A stretch of 64,000 nucleotides of DNA from Adiantum capillus-veneris (lineage: Eukaryota; Streptophyta; Polypodiopsida; Polypodiales; Pteridaceae): the NCBI GenBank assembly GCA_014529385.2, contig CM043956.1, positions 62,883,120-62,947,119 of the forward strand. Direction: 5' to 3'. Shown in pieces: positions 45,310 to 56,600 of the stretch. The position numbers and the translations under genes were made by a program. Each line of letters opens with the position of its first letter. Positions within the stretch are counted from its first letter, which is position 1. The notes beneath the pieces were generated by a model. It ran no database searches and was not told the origin of the DNA. It was given only the letters and a program-made list of their open reading frames with translations.

Positions 45310-46484
45310 TGTAACATTTAATGCCTACTAACTTGTGTGTAGCGGTAGCATAAACATAGTGAAAATTTCATTAGAATAGATTCCTAATGAGCCTAGCGAG
45401 CAACAAAAATCATAACACCTAGTTAGATAGGCATGAACAATACTTCAAAAGAGAGAGAAATTAAGCTACTGACAATAGTTGAGGACCGGATTTACATGGA
45501 GTCCCCCCTCCAAAAGGCTTTGTATTATAGGTTTCCCCCATCAAAGGAGACATTTTATTACAATACAATACTTTGTGTTCCTTCAATAACTTGTTGGTGC
45601 AATGAAGATGGAAGCTTCAAGCACCATGCATACACTTATAAAACACAACATCAATTCCCTCACGATCTCAGACCCAAGACCTCACACACCTTCAAAGATG
45701 GTGAGAGCTAGCGGAGTATGAGAGTAGATTGAGAGGAAGGAGTATTCTTACGAGAAAGAAATATATCTCCTCACATAATCACTCATAATAGCTTAGCATA
45801 GCTTAGTAATTAGAATGGTAGAGGAGATGAGCATGCATTGGAGCTTGGCTCTTGGTTGGATTTGCATCACAAAGCCAAGAGTTGTTGGTGTAGGCCTCCC
45901 TTCTCACAAGCTTGGAGTAGATGATGAGCTTTCCATTAAAGCTTGAGAAGGAGAGAGAGTCTTCTTTGCTTCACACATGAGATTGTGTGAGTGTGTGTGT
46001 GATAATGCCTTGCCAAAATTAACCCCCCTCTCTCTCTCTTGGTCGACCCCTCTTGCATTTTACTCATGCTGGCACCCCATTGGACCCTGCAAAGCATAGC
46101 CAATGATAATTGAGAAGCATAAGTGATAGCCTTTTGACATGTGTCCCCCTTTTTTCTTTTGTGAGAGATTTAGGTATTTAATTAATGCAATTAAACTCTC
46201 ATTGGACCCCTTTGTCTTTTGGCCGATAGGAATCAAGCAAGCCATTGGGCTGCTGAATGCTCATTGGACCCCTTGGGAGACTGTCCAATAGTCTTCTAGA
46301 AAGCTTAATTCCTATTAGTTCTTTTATCAAGTGTTTTAAAATGAATTAAACTAAATTTACTCTAGCCTAATTCTCATTGGTCCACCTCTATGGCCATCCA
46401 ATAGGATTTGAATGCACCTTGGGGGCAATTGGGCTAGGGAGCTGACATGTGTCCCCTAATCCCTTTGTGTAAAGGGAGCCTGTG

Positions 46485-46567
<83 letters not shown>

Positions 46568-46938
46568 CTCTCTCATCTCCTAGTAAAAGGGCTCGCCCCC
46601 TTCCATCTAGGGATTTCAAAGACTTTTAGGTCTTCCAAAGGCATCCAATTTCCCTCAGGGTTGACCATTGGACTTTTTATTGGATTTTGGATCCTTAGAA
46701 TTTTGGAAGTCTTAATGGGCTGAACCTTAGGGTCTTTGAAGCCCATTGATACACATTGCTCTTTTGCAGATGGCCCCCCCTTTGGATCCCTATTTTCCCT
46801 CCTTTGGATCCCTACTGTGGTCAATCTATCATCTTAACCAATATTCTAGCTTTTTCTCCCCTGGTACTTCCCCATATTAAATGATCAGTTTAACATGAGA
46901 AAATCATTAAGGAGAATTAGATATTAGTTATTATGACA
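45310..46938 (-). repeat. 5' LTR of chromovirus
   Basis: 1,629 bp, near-identical by eye to the 3' LTR apart from scattered substitutions, small indels, the retroposon and a longer GT tract (46487-46565, about 39 units). Confidence 0.92.
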
Positions 46939-46943
46939 ACAAG

Positions 46944-47242
46944 TCTACTTTGAGATTCTTTTTTAGCTTAATATTGTAATTCCTTCATTTTATGTAAAAA
47001 TCCCATCATGCACGGGTCACCGCAAGAGTTAAAAGCTAGGTTAATTGCTCCAAAATGAAGGCATAGTTTAAAAATCCAGTTGGTATTTACCTAGCTACTA
47101 CTCATCCATTGATAGGCTTATGCGTTATTGATATTTCTTGATTTGGTGTGTCATGTCCATATAATTGGATGATTAGATGCTAATATGGTCATTCAGATTT
47201 GTGGGGGGTTGGGGGGGGCATAAATATGTTAATATAGCAAGT
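46944..47242. other. Flank of the chromovirus, probably older retroelement
   Basis: Joined across the insertion it continues the G2-like minus-strand text at 36741-36937. No domain of its own was recognised. Confidence 0.35.
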
Positions 47243-47480
47243 AATTTCAACATAAGAGATTTTAATTCCATAGATTTTACCCTTATCTTACATATACAAG
47301 GATAACAAACAAACAAGTTCACACAAATTGAATAGGAAAAGGATGTGTTCTATTCATGGAAAATTTCAACATAAGAGATTTTAATTCCATAGATTTTACC
47401 CTTATCTTACATATACAAGGATAACAAACAAACAAGTTCACACAAATTGAATAGGAAAAGGATGTGTTCTATTCATGGAA
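47243..47480. repeat. Perfect 119-bp tandem duplication
   Basis: 47243-47361 and 47362-47480 read identically, starting AATTTCAACATAAGAG. A diverged cousin phrase (TTTATTCATAGAAATTCTA) occurs at about 47636. Confidence 0.9.
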
Positions 47481-48294
47481 ATTTTAAAGGTAGGGGTTTT
47501 TAAAATAGGCCTCAAATGCATGTGATACAAAGGGTGTACATATAGTGAAACACCCCCCCCCCCCCCCTTCCCTCCCTCTCTTTCCATCCCTCCCTCGAGT
47601 GTGGTCATACATGTGGAATGGAGAGTGTAAGAGTTTTATTCATAGAAATTCTATAGGTAAGGGGGGTTTAAAATATTCCTTGATAATGTTTGATACTAAG
47701 CAAATGCGCTGAATATTTGCTACCAATCACAATTAAAGCAGACAAACATGGATGCAAAAAAGATAGGGTGCAATGCTAATGGACAAGAAACACATGTTTG
47801 TGTTGATAATCACGTTTGATTTGAAGTGTGAACGAGAGAAAGATTCCATGAAGGTCCAAATCCTAACAATAGCAACACGTTCCTGTACACACTAGAAAAC
47901 ACAAGGAAAACACCTCTTGGAGGCACATCAGTGGGAAAAAAGAACTTTGCTCATCACTAAACTCTAAAACAGAAACACTCCTATCGTACTAATCCTTCCT
48001 ACCCTCCATCACTCGAGTGATGAGGATCAAAGGTGTTTGATGACATAGGTTCTATTTCAGTGTACCAGATGTGAATGTGTAGGTCTGGGTCAATGTTTTG
48101 ACTAGTATTATGCACACTCGTTTGCTAATTGCTCTTGCTCTTTACTATTTTTTTTGTTTGTTTGCTAGAACTAGTATAATGCTATGTATATGCAGTCCCT
48201 CAATTGCAGAGTTCAGATATCAAGGAAGAAAATTTAAGAGGATGGAGATCCAAAATATTGACGTGAGTGAGGACTCCCCCCTTCCTTGGGTAGG
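47481..48294. other. Unassigned, with homopolymer tract
   Basis: Contains a C-run (about 47552-47568) and CCCTCCCTC repeats. The frame at 48098-48307 matches nothing known. Confidence 0.35.
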
Positions 48295-49253
48295 TCATAC
48301 TGTTTGAAATGTGCTCGTCACCCTTTGAAACCAATTGTTCATGTTGGTAATAAGTGAGGATTTTTGCCAATAGTTTTCTATTACTTTAGGTGCCTCGTCG
48401 AGTTGCAAGGGTGGTAAGGTACTCTCCCAGGATCGAGCTTGAAGTGGTTCATCAGGTGATTTTTGAACACTGGCAGGTGTGGATTCCTTTGTAGCTTTAT
48501 GGAGGTCCACTATTGTAGATGAAGGTTATGGAGAAGCTTTTACCTCTTTGGATGCATTACATGAGGAGCTAGAAGCTTCATGGGACTCCCCCATTCCTGA
48601 GCTAGGTGGAACAAATTGTTCTTTCTTCAGTACCTAAACTAGCTTTGGAGCGGGTGTGTAGCATTCTGTGATTTTTTTATTTCTGTGACCGTCAATTCGT
48701 TTTGGAGCTACAGGATTGGGCGCACATGGATCAGGTGACAGGTAAGAACACAATCTACGTTTTGGCACTCAGATTTGGTCATTTCCTTGATAGTAGCCTT
48801 GGGCTTCCAATGTCATTTAGGAATCCACCGCCTTGTTTCCTGACATTTTTTGGGGCGAGTGGGACGTTTCTTACAAGGCTTCTGTTTTTTAGCACTAGCT
48901 ATGGTCGCTGAAGAAGCTTTAGGGACCCACTTGTATGTTTTCTTCATTATGTTAGGATGAGTCTTGTCAGAAGCTATATGCATTGCTCATAGCATATTTA
49001 AGGGTACATGCATTTCATCCCCCTCAGATGTTACCCAGGTTGTCCCCCTGTTTCCCTACGGGTCTATGGTTACTGCTAGGTGGACCCAATCCACATTGTC
49101 CGACTCAGTCATCCCAGGTAGTACATCCATATAAGGAGAATCTTCCCTAGCATCAGTGTCCGCTTTACACGTGTAACAATATTGCAATTGGGCCGAGTGA
49201 ACTGTGGGGTCAGATCTATGATCAATTATAAGCCTATTTCCCAGAGGATTTGT

Positions 49254-49690
49254 TCAACCAGTTACAAGATCCACTTGAATGACAGAATCTTGGAACTGCA
49301 AGCAGACATGATTTTTAGACCAATCATGCACCATTTTTGCTTCCCTCATGAAAGGGCGTCCTAAGATCATCTTCGATGCCATAGTGTGCTTGGAGAAATT
49401 CATAACAATGAAGGTAATTCTTACTTTATGTCCAAAGACCTTGATCTTGAGATCTTCTAGCATCCCAATAGGTTTAACAATAGACCCATTGGCCATCTTC
49501 ACTACTATGGTTGTGGTCGCAAGGTGAGGTCTTCCCATAGTTTCCCAACAATTTTTAGTCACAATGCTAACCCCAGTGCCACCTTTAAGGATTCCGTTCA
49601 TAGTTAATCCCTTAGTAGTGATTGGTATGGTCGCATTGTATTCATCACCCTCAAAGTATTGTTCCAACTTGTTAACAGGTATTTCTACAA
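49254..49690 (-). pseudogene. G2-A protease remnant
   Basis: A 137-codon open frame containing GILKGGTGVSIVTKNCW where active retropepsins have ILDxGxxxNII, then MILGRPFM (the ILGRPF flap/helix phrase). The catalytic aspartate is replaced (K in LKGG), so the enzyme would be dead. Confidence 0.65.
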
Positions 49691-50521
49691 CAAGGTTCTC
49701 ATCTAGGTTGGGTTGTGGATCTAAGTGTTCCTCCTATATTGGCATCTCCCCGGCTCCATCCATCTGTGCAAATTGTGGTAGCCCAACCTTTAGTTCTCCA
49801 TTGAGGAAGGCTCGAAGAGCTCAGACTAGCTCAGGGTCTTTATATAGTTTGGACATGATGGTGGTTCTAAATTCTGAAGACATGAAATCCATCAATTTGG
49901 CAATGTTTAACGGCTCCTTTTGGTCCTCAATCCCTTGACGTGGGGAAGATGGGATCTCCATTTCTTTGATAGATCATGTAGTCCCTATGTAAACATTCTT
50001 TCCATCAAGAAGTGAGTACGCCCACTTTCCCATGACTTTAAGTCACTTTCTTCTTGGATGACACTAGGTATGGCTAAGGATCTATGGACTTGGTGAGGTT
50101 GTTGTTGCGTAGAGAACATGGTGTCTATAATCTAGATCTGCCTGGGTGCTGGTTCTAGATCCCTTTGGGTATCTTCTATCAAACTCCTTAATTGCTTGAC
50201 TCGCTCAATATCCTCTGTAGGGTTTGGACAAGTTCCTAGCTTATTCTTGGATCCTGGCCATTGTGGCTCATGAAGATCTTCCTTGTTGGTTTCTATCTTA
50301 GTGGTCATTTTGGTCTCCATGGTTTCACCTAAATCAGAATCCTCTTCAACGTCGTTCATATATACGGGGTCGTCACTAGTCTCTATGTTGGTCTTTGAAC
50401 TGGGGTCTGACTTCACTGCTTTTTGCAATCTCTTCCCTCGTGTTTTCTTCTTTTTCTGAGATTGCGCAATTGATGCCATGTCTCTTTCCTCAAGAATATA
50501 ATTTTGTTTTTGGAGCATCAA
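49690..50521 (-). pseudogene. G2-A charged linker
   Basis: The open block 50521-50132 is acidic and lysine-rich (KKKKTRGKRLQKAV, EEDSDLGETMETKM). Below it the frame is broken. It lies between the zinc knuckles and the protease remnant. No catalytic domain seen. Confidence 0.45.
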
Positions 50522-51331
50522 TCATGTGAGTACGTTTATTGGTACCACAGGTGTACTTTGTGATGGCTCCTTGGTAACCTCAATCAAGTTTAATGGCTTG
50601 ATCTTTGGTGTGTTTGAATTATTTGGACATTGGGCAATCAAATGATCTGTGCCAGATCGATTACACATGAGTATCGGCATTGTAGACGTGCTCGCTTGAT
50701 TGGTTTGCATTAGTGTGGCGTTCTTTTGTAGCCTAATAGGACACTCGGCCACATGATGTGGACCTCCACACTCATAGCATTGAAGAGGTGGTCTCTTAAC
50801 AGTGTAATTGATATTTTGGCCTCTTGTAGCAAGAGCAGCTACTTAATAGATAGGTTTGACTTGTCCCCAATAGTCCTCCATATAGTATTCTGGACTTTCT
50901 TCAAGCGCATCCATCCCATATGCAATATTAGGGTCTATATCTTCCTCACAGCCTTCCAAACAATCAATAGATGATTCACAACCCACTTGATTCACATAAG
51001 TGATTCTCGGATGTGGTGGTTGCAGTCCTAGCACTGGAGGTGGTAAGGGTGTTGTTTGAACAACATTTTGGGCCCTAGGGACCATGTGTTGTGACGTTTG
51101 TTCAAGAGGTGGGGCCGGCATCAATGCAGGCACTCGAGGTGTGTCTATCCATGCTAAGGTTGGTCTATTGGCCGTCCAGCGCTTAAATACTATGCAATCC
51201 TTAGCTTGATGACCATACCTTCCACAGGCATTGCAGTTCCCATTGGATTTTACTTTAAAAGTAGGGCATTCACTGGTACTATGTGGTCCATAGCATACTG
51301 AGCACCATTGTTGCTTCCTTCTTGGATACAT
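50522..51331 (-). pseudogene. G2-A nucleocapsid with four zinc knuckles
   Basis: Four knuckles in order: CSVCYGPHSTSEC (51304-51266), CNACGRYGHQAKDC (51235-51194), CYECGGPHHVAEC (about 50780-50741) and CNRSGTDHLIAQC (about 50670-50630). The second is the canonical CX2CX4HX4C; the first and third have CX2CX3HX4C. The fourth has serine in place of the second cysteine. Stops break the frame (for example after VKPIY near 50843). Nucleocapsid knuckles bind the element RNA for packaging. Confidence 0.75.
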
Positions 51332-51370
51332 ATGATTGTTTTGCAGAGCACGATTGTCTCTAAGACTCTC

Positions 51371-52089
51371 TTAAATGGCCTTGGTGAGATCTGCTAAAGT
51401 CATCTCAGATATCTTTGGCTCCTTAGCAATAGGCTTTAGGGTCATTGGTTGATGCCCCGATGCTTGCGAGCTAATAGATTTAGGCTCAACATATACACTT
51501 TCTCCTTGAATCATTAAATTATCCTCCACTTGGATAGCATTGGTGGTGACTACTTCCCAAGTGGTGATACCTCTAATGACTAGGCCATTGTAGATATCCT
51601 CATGTCGTAATCCCCTAATGAATCTATCAAGCAATTGATTATTATTGAAGCGCTCATTTGGATTACAACGAGAGTTCAAATGCTTCAAGTGACTAATAAA
51701 GTATCTCACCGACTCTCCTTCCTCTTGTTAGGCTTTTGGAGCTGAGAGGATACACCCCAAAGCACTCCCTTTTGTATGTATTTTTTTAAGAGAAGTCTCC
51801 TAAGAGTAGGGTAAATTGTTTTTTCTTCCACCCTTAGGGTACTATACCAATCCCCAACCTTCCCACTTAAGGTTAGGCTTAAAGCATTACTCTTATGCAG
51901 GTCATTGTGTTCTCCTAGAGAATCGCATATTTGTTCAAACACTTCGATATGCTTTCTCACATCCCCGTCTCCACTAAATTTTTGTGTGAGCTTGGCTATT
52001 TGTATTGCCTTACTTCTAGGTTCTCTATCAGGCATGTTACGCATATTCTCAGCAATAGATCGACCGATAGCTTGAGCAAATGTAGCCAA
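51371..52089 (-). pseudogene. G2-A capsid region
   Basis: Two open blocks in different frames: 52089-51706 (KFSGDGDVRKHIEVFEQICD, LSGKVGDWYSTL: retrotransposon gag fold) and 51709-51371 (RYFISHLKHLNSRC, LLDRFIRGLRHEDIY). The plus-strand copy at 59815-60080 parallels the second block. Confidence 0.75.
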
Positions 52090-52368
52090 GTCATCTCAGT
52101 GAGCAGGCACCGTGGGTGAAGGCGCTCCAGAGACTACTTGTGGAGTAGGTATTGGCATTGGGCTTGGCGCGTAGGAACCCTTGGGTTCCATGTTTGGTAC
52201 TGTGTTGTGCCATGTGGCGGCCCAAAGTTCATATGTGTGGCCCTAGACATAGCAGACGTCGGATGTGACATGCTAATGCTAGCTGGTATGGTCCCATAGA
52301 AATAAGAGCTTGGGTGTTGTGGTTGTGGAGCATAGGTTGTTGAAATAATGGGAGGGGTAGGTACTACA
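52090..52368 (-). pseudogene. G2-A gag, Pro/Tyr-rich segment next to C2
   Basis: Minus-strand text of the type PPIISTTYAPQPQHPSSYFY and MSRATHMNFGPPHGT continues across the C2 insertion from 57930 onward. Low complexity, broken. Confidence 0.55.
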
Positions 52369-52590
52369 TGTTGGGATTAAAGCCCAAGTGGCCTCTTATG
52401 CGGATATGGCCGGCCGCCCGCCTAACTCACTTACCTCTAACTCTTTGTATATACTAACATATTCTTTGTGAATACTAAGGATTTTGGGAGATAACCCTTC
52501 TAACAGATCTCTGCGTACTGTGTACTGTGGAAGCTCACTGTGTGTGTGTGTGAGAGAGAGAGTCGACCCACGCTCCGCTCCGCGACTTCA
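52369..52590 (+). repeat. 5' LTR of C2
   Basis: 222 bp, TGTTGGGATTAAAGCCC...GCGACTTCA. Contains a GC-rich block (GGCCGGCCGCCCGCC) and a (GT)n(GA)n tract near its end. Confidence 0.97.
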
Positions 52591-52592
52591 AT

Positions 52593-52604
52593 TGGTATCA
52601 GAGC
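52593..52604 (+). promoter_or_regulatory. Primer binding site, tRNA-iMet type
   Basis: TGGTATCAGAGC two bases after the 5' LTR. Confidence 0.93.
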
Positions 52605-53657
52605 CTTGGTTCAGTGCGGATTTGCGCAATCGCGCGCGCGCGCACTTTTCCGGCAGATTCTGGATCCGGAGTTCGAAAATTCACACTCGGCGTTCCGGGA
52701 GCGTTTCCATCAGGTGACCTGGGGTTTTACCCCCCTTTCGAAGCCGTTTATGCCCTCAGAATTTCGTTCTGAGCACTACAGCAGAAGATAGATTTCAGCC
52801 GCAAAGAAATCCGTCTTGTGTAGATTGGCAAGCAGGAGGTGGTCGACATCAATATCGACATCGACATACATCACTTATTCGTCTTCAGAGCATCATCTAT
52901 AGACCAGGTACACATATATATCATCAGATATATATATTGCAGTCTGCATTGCTACTTCTTGTGCTTGCCAGGTTCCAGGGGAGGTGTGGCCATACGACGG
53001 CTTGACACCACTGGCATGTATTGCAGATTGATGTACTGTGATTGTGGGTCTGCTAGTTGTGAGTCACGCTAGCAGACAGACCGCCGCAGCGGTCATAGGA
53101 CAGTGATTGGTCTATTATAGGATGTATGCTAGTTCTGGGCAGTTTGCTGAGCCATCTGAGAGGGTCGTGTGTGAGGTTTTTTGAAGCCAAGCACTGGGGG
53201 CTGGGTTACCCAGTGTGAGGTGGATTAGGTTGCTGGAGTTCCCCTCTACACGCATCCTCTTCGGCGACTTTTATCCCTTAGGATGTATGACTTTGTGTAG
53301 ACACTGGATTGCATCTTATGCGTCAGGCCGTTGAGGCATTGTTCAGGGTTCAGTCTTGAGACAGATACAGGTTCTGTCATCGCCCAGAGAGGAGACAGTG
53401 TATGCTTACAGGACAGCATATTACAGGGATTTTTTAGATTTGTCATTGGTCAGCTATTTATGATTGTTTCTTGAGCTATCTTTTGGTTCCCAGAGCTCAG
53501 TTTACAGGGGAGACTCTGTCAAAAATTTTCAAAAATACTGACAGTTCCTGAGGAGAGGTGTTCAGCTTGTTGATTATAGCTTGTTTACTGTGTACAGAGG
53601 CCAGTTTACAGGGGAAACTCTGCCGGATTTTTCTCAGGAGTAAACAGTTTGGCAGAT
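52605..53657 (+). other. C2 untranslated leader
   Basis: About 1.05 kb between primer site and first gag ATG, long for copia. It contains a CG dinucleotide run (about 52629-52641) and two copies of a motif CAGTTTACAGGGGA.ACTCTG (about 53498-53519 and 53602-53623) about 104 bp apart, plausible packaging or dimerisation elements by position. Short open frames in it look incidental. Confidence 0.6.
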
Positions 53658-56600
53658 ATGGCATCTTCTCACAGTGAGACTCTTTACAACATAAAGAAGC
53701 TGGATGGCACAAACTTTCCATTCTGGAAGAAGCAGATTTGGCAGGTTTTGGTGCAGAAAAAACAAGTGAAGCCACTGAAGCTCAAAGGGGAGAGACCAGA
53801 AGGTATGGCTCAAGATGAGTGGGAAGAGCTTGACGAGTTAGCTTGTTCCACAATCATGCTGACACTGGCAGAAAATGTTTACTTCAACGTAGCAGAAGAG
53901 ACTACAGCGTATGGCGTATGGCAAAAGCTATGTGATATGTACGAGAAACAAAGTGCTGCTTCTCAGATTTACTGGCTCAAGAAATTGGTGGATTTGAAGA
54001 TGAAGGAAGGGACAGCCATGTCAAATCATCTGAATGAATTTCACTCAATTTTCAGCCAGTTAACAGCACAAGAGATAGTCTTTCCAGATTCAGTGAAGGC
54101 TATGTTTCTCTTAATCACTTTGCCAGACAGTTGGGATACTTTTCGTACAGCGTTAAGTAATTCTGTCGCGCCAGAAGGTCTTACAAGTGCCAATGTAGAA
54201 GGCAGCTTGCTCACAGAGGAAGTGAACAGGAAGAACATTGACAAAGGCAAAGGCAATAGCGCTTTGGTCGTTCGAGGGAGACAACAGTTTAAAGAGAAGA
54301 AGGGTAAGAAGGCACAAAACCGAAGTAAGTCTCGTGATTCGAAGTCAAAGGATGACATAGAATGCTACCATTGTGGCAAGAAGGGTCACATAAAGCGAGA
54401 CTGTACGAAGTGGAAACAAGAAAAAGGCAAAACAAAGAGTTCTGAGCAAGATGAAAAGAAGAGTTCAGTGAAGATTGAAGAGGTGAATGTCACAGGATCT
54501 GGTTCAGACAGTGATTCTGGTATAGCAGCTGGTGACATCTTCCTTACAAGCAATCTTGATTCTGTTTTCTTGACTGCAGAGGATGGACATGCTATGAGTG
54601 ATTGGATTATCGACTCAGGGGCATCTTTACATGTTTCTCCGCACAAAGAGTGGTTTACATCATATGTGGCTACTAAAGATTATGTCAGACTTGGCAATGA
54701 GCAGGTTTGTGACATACTTGGAGTGGGAGATGTGCAGTTGAAGTTTCAGAATGGCTCTTCTTTATGGCTCAAGAATGTCAGACATGTTCCAGCAATCCGA
54801 AAGAGCTTGATTAGTACAGGGAAGTTGGATGATGCGGGTTATGTGACAGTTTTTGGGAACAGCGCTTGGAAGATCTCCAAAGGTTCGATGACTGTAACAC
54901 ATGGCAGCAAGTCAGGAACTCTGTACACTTTACATGTTTCAGAGGTTAAAAACCATGTAATTAATGTGATTGAGCAGCCAAGTGTGTCACTGTGGCATCG
55001 TAGGTTGGGACATATGTCAAAAAGAGGAATGGAAATACTTTCTCATTATGGTTATTTGCCTGGCTTTTCATTTCAAGATTTCGAGTTTTGTGAGCATTGT
55101 GTTTATGGTAAGCAAACACAGGAACCGCACAGATCAAAGAGGAATCGTAGGGACGAACGGTTAGCTCTTGTACACAGTGACCTATGCGGACCAATGCCTA
55201 GTTTGTCACTAGGGGGGGCATCGTACTTTTGTACATTCATAGATGACTATTCTCGCAAAGTATGGGTTTACTTCTTGAAGCACAAGGATGAGGTGCTCAA
55301 GGTCTTTAAGACATTCTTGCAGCTGGTGGAGACTCAGAGTGGTCAGAAGCTGAAGTGCTTGAGAACTGACAATGGTGGAGAGTACGTTTCCAAAGCTTTT
55401 CAAGACTTTTGTGAAGCAAAAGGGATTAAGCGGGAGCTTACTGCACCATATAATCCTCCACAGAATGGGGTTGCAGAACGTATGAATAGGACCATACAAG
55501 AGAAGGTCAGAAGCATGTTGTCAAATGCTGAGTTGCCTAATGGATTTTGGGCGGAAGCAGTGGCTACAGCAGTCCATTTGATCAACAGGTCTCCTAGTAG
55601 GGTTCTGGATAAGAGTGCAGTGGCCGAGATGCTATGGACAGGCAAGGCACCTTCGTATAAGCATCTCAGAGTCTTTGGTTGTGAAGCTTATAGCCATATT
55701 CCTAAGGAGTTCAGAAATAAGTTAGAACCAAAGAGCAAGAAGTGTATATTTCTTGGCTACGGAGAATCGGGCGAGATGGGTTACCGGCTTTGGGATCCTG
55801 AGTCCAGAAAGCTTATTCGTAGCAATGATGTGCATTTCAATGAAGCCAAGTTTCACGCTAAGCCAGAGAAGACAGAGGAGATCAGAAGAGTTGTCTTCAG
55901 GGAAGATGGACCTAGTGCTAGCACATCAAGACAGCATGGTCAGGCTCAGGAACAGCCTATAGTGGCTAGAGAGGCAGAATCAGTTGTGGTGAGACGTTCT
56001 GAGCGTGTCTCCAAACCACCTGATCGTTATGTGCCATCTCTAAATTATGTCATGCTCACAGATTGCGGAGAACCATCTTGTTACAAGGAAGCATTACAAG
56101 TGGTTGACTTGAAAAAATGGCAGTTGGCCATGCAGTCAGAGATGACAGCTCTGCATAAAAACCAGACATGGAAGTTGGTTAAATTACCACAGGGCAAAAA
56201 GGCTCTACCTTGTAAATGGGTTTACAGGTATAAGATCACCGCTCATGATAGTCAGCCAAAGTACAAAGCAAGGCTTGTTGCCAAGGGCTTTAAGCAAGAA
56301 CAAGGCATTGATTTTGATGAAGTCTTCTCTCCAGTGGTCAAGATGATTACATTGAGATGCTTTCTTGCATTGGTTGCTATATTGGATTTGGTGTTGCACC
56401 AAATGGATGTCAAGACAGCGTTCTTGCATGGTGATTTAGATGTGGAAATTTACATGCAGCAGCCAGAAGGGTTTGTTGAGAAAGGCATGGAACATTTGGT
56501 ATGCCAGTTGTTAAAGAGTCTTTATGGCTTAAAACAATCACCGAGGGCATGGTACCATAAGTTCCACCAGTTTATGCTTTCTCAAGGCTACAAACGTAGT

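Larger units (their letters stand above)
36938..46938 (-). mobile_element. Gypsy chromovirus, complete but coding-defective
   Basis: A 10-kb minus-strand Ty3/gypsy element: 5' LTR 45310-46938, primer site 45297-45308, gag-pro-RT-RNase H-integrase-chromodomain, purine tract about 39678-39692, 3' LTR 36938-39677. LTR ends are TGTCATAATAAC...ATGTTACA. The 5-bp target duplication ACAAG lies at 36933-36937 and 46939-46943. The chromodomain places it among chromoviruses. Stops and frameshifts in gag and pol make it non-autonomous now. Confidence 0.94.

Noticed and set aside
46388..46723. Open frames made of His-Thr or Cys-Val repeats
   Set aside because: Translation of the LTR GT/CA microsatellite, not protein coding.
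53649..53657. Earlier in-frame start (TTG) for the C2 polyprotein
   Set aside because: Nuclear plant translation starts at ATG; the first ATG, 53658, is used instead.
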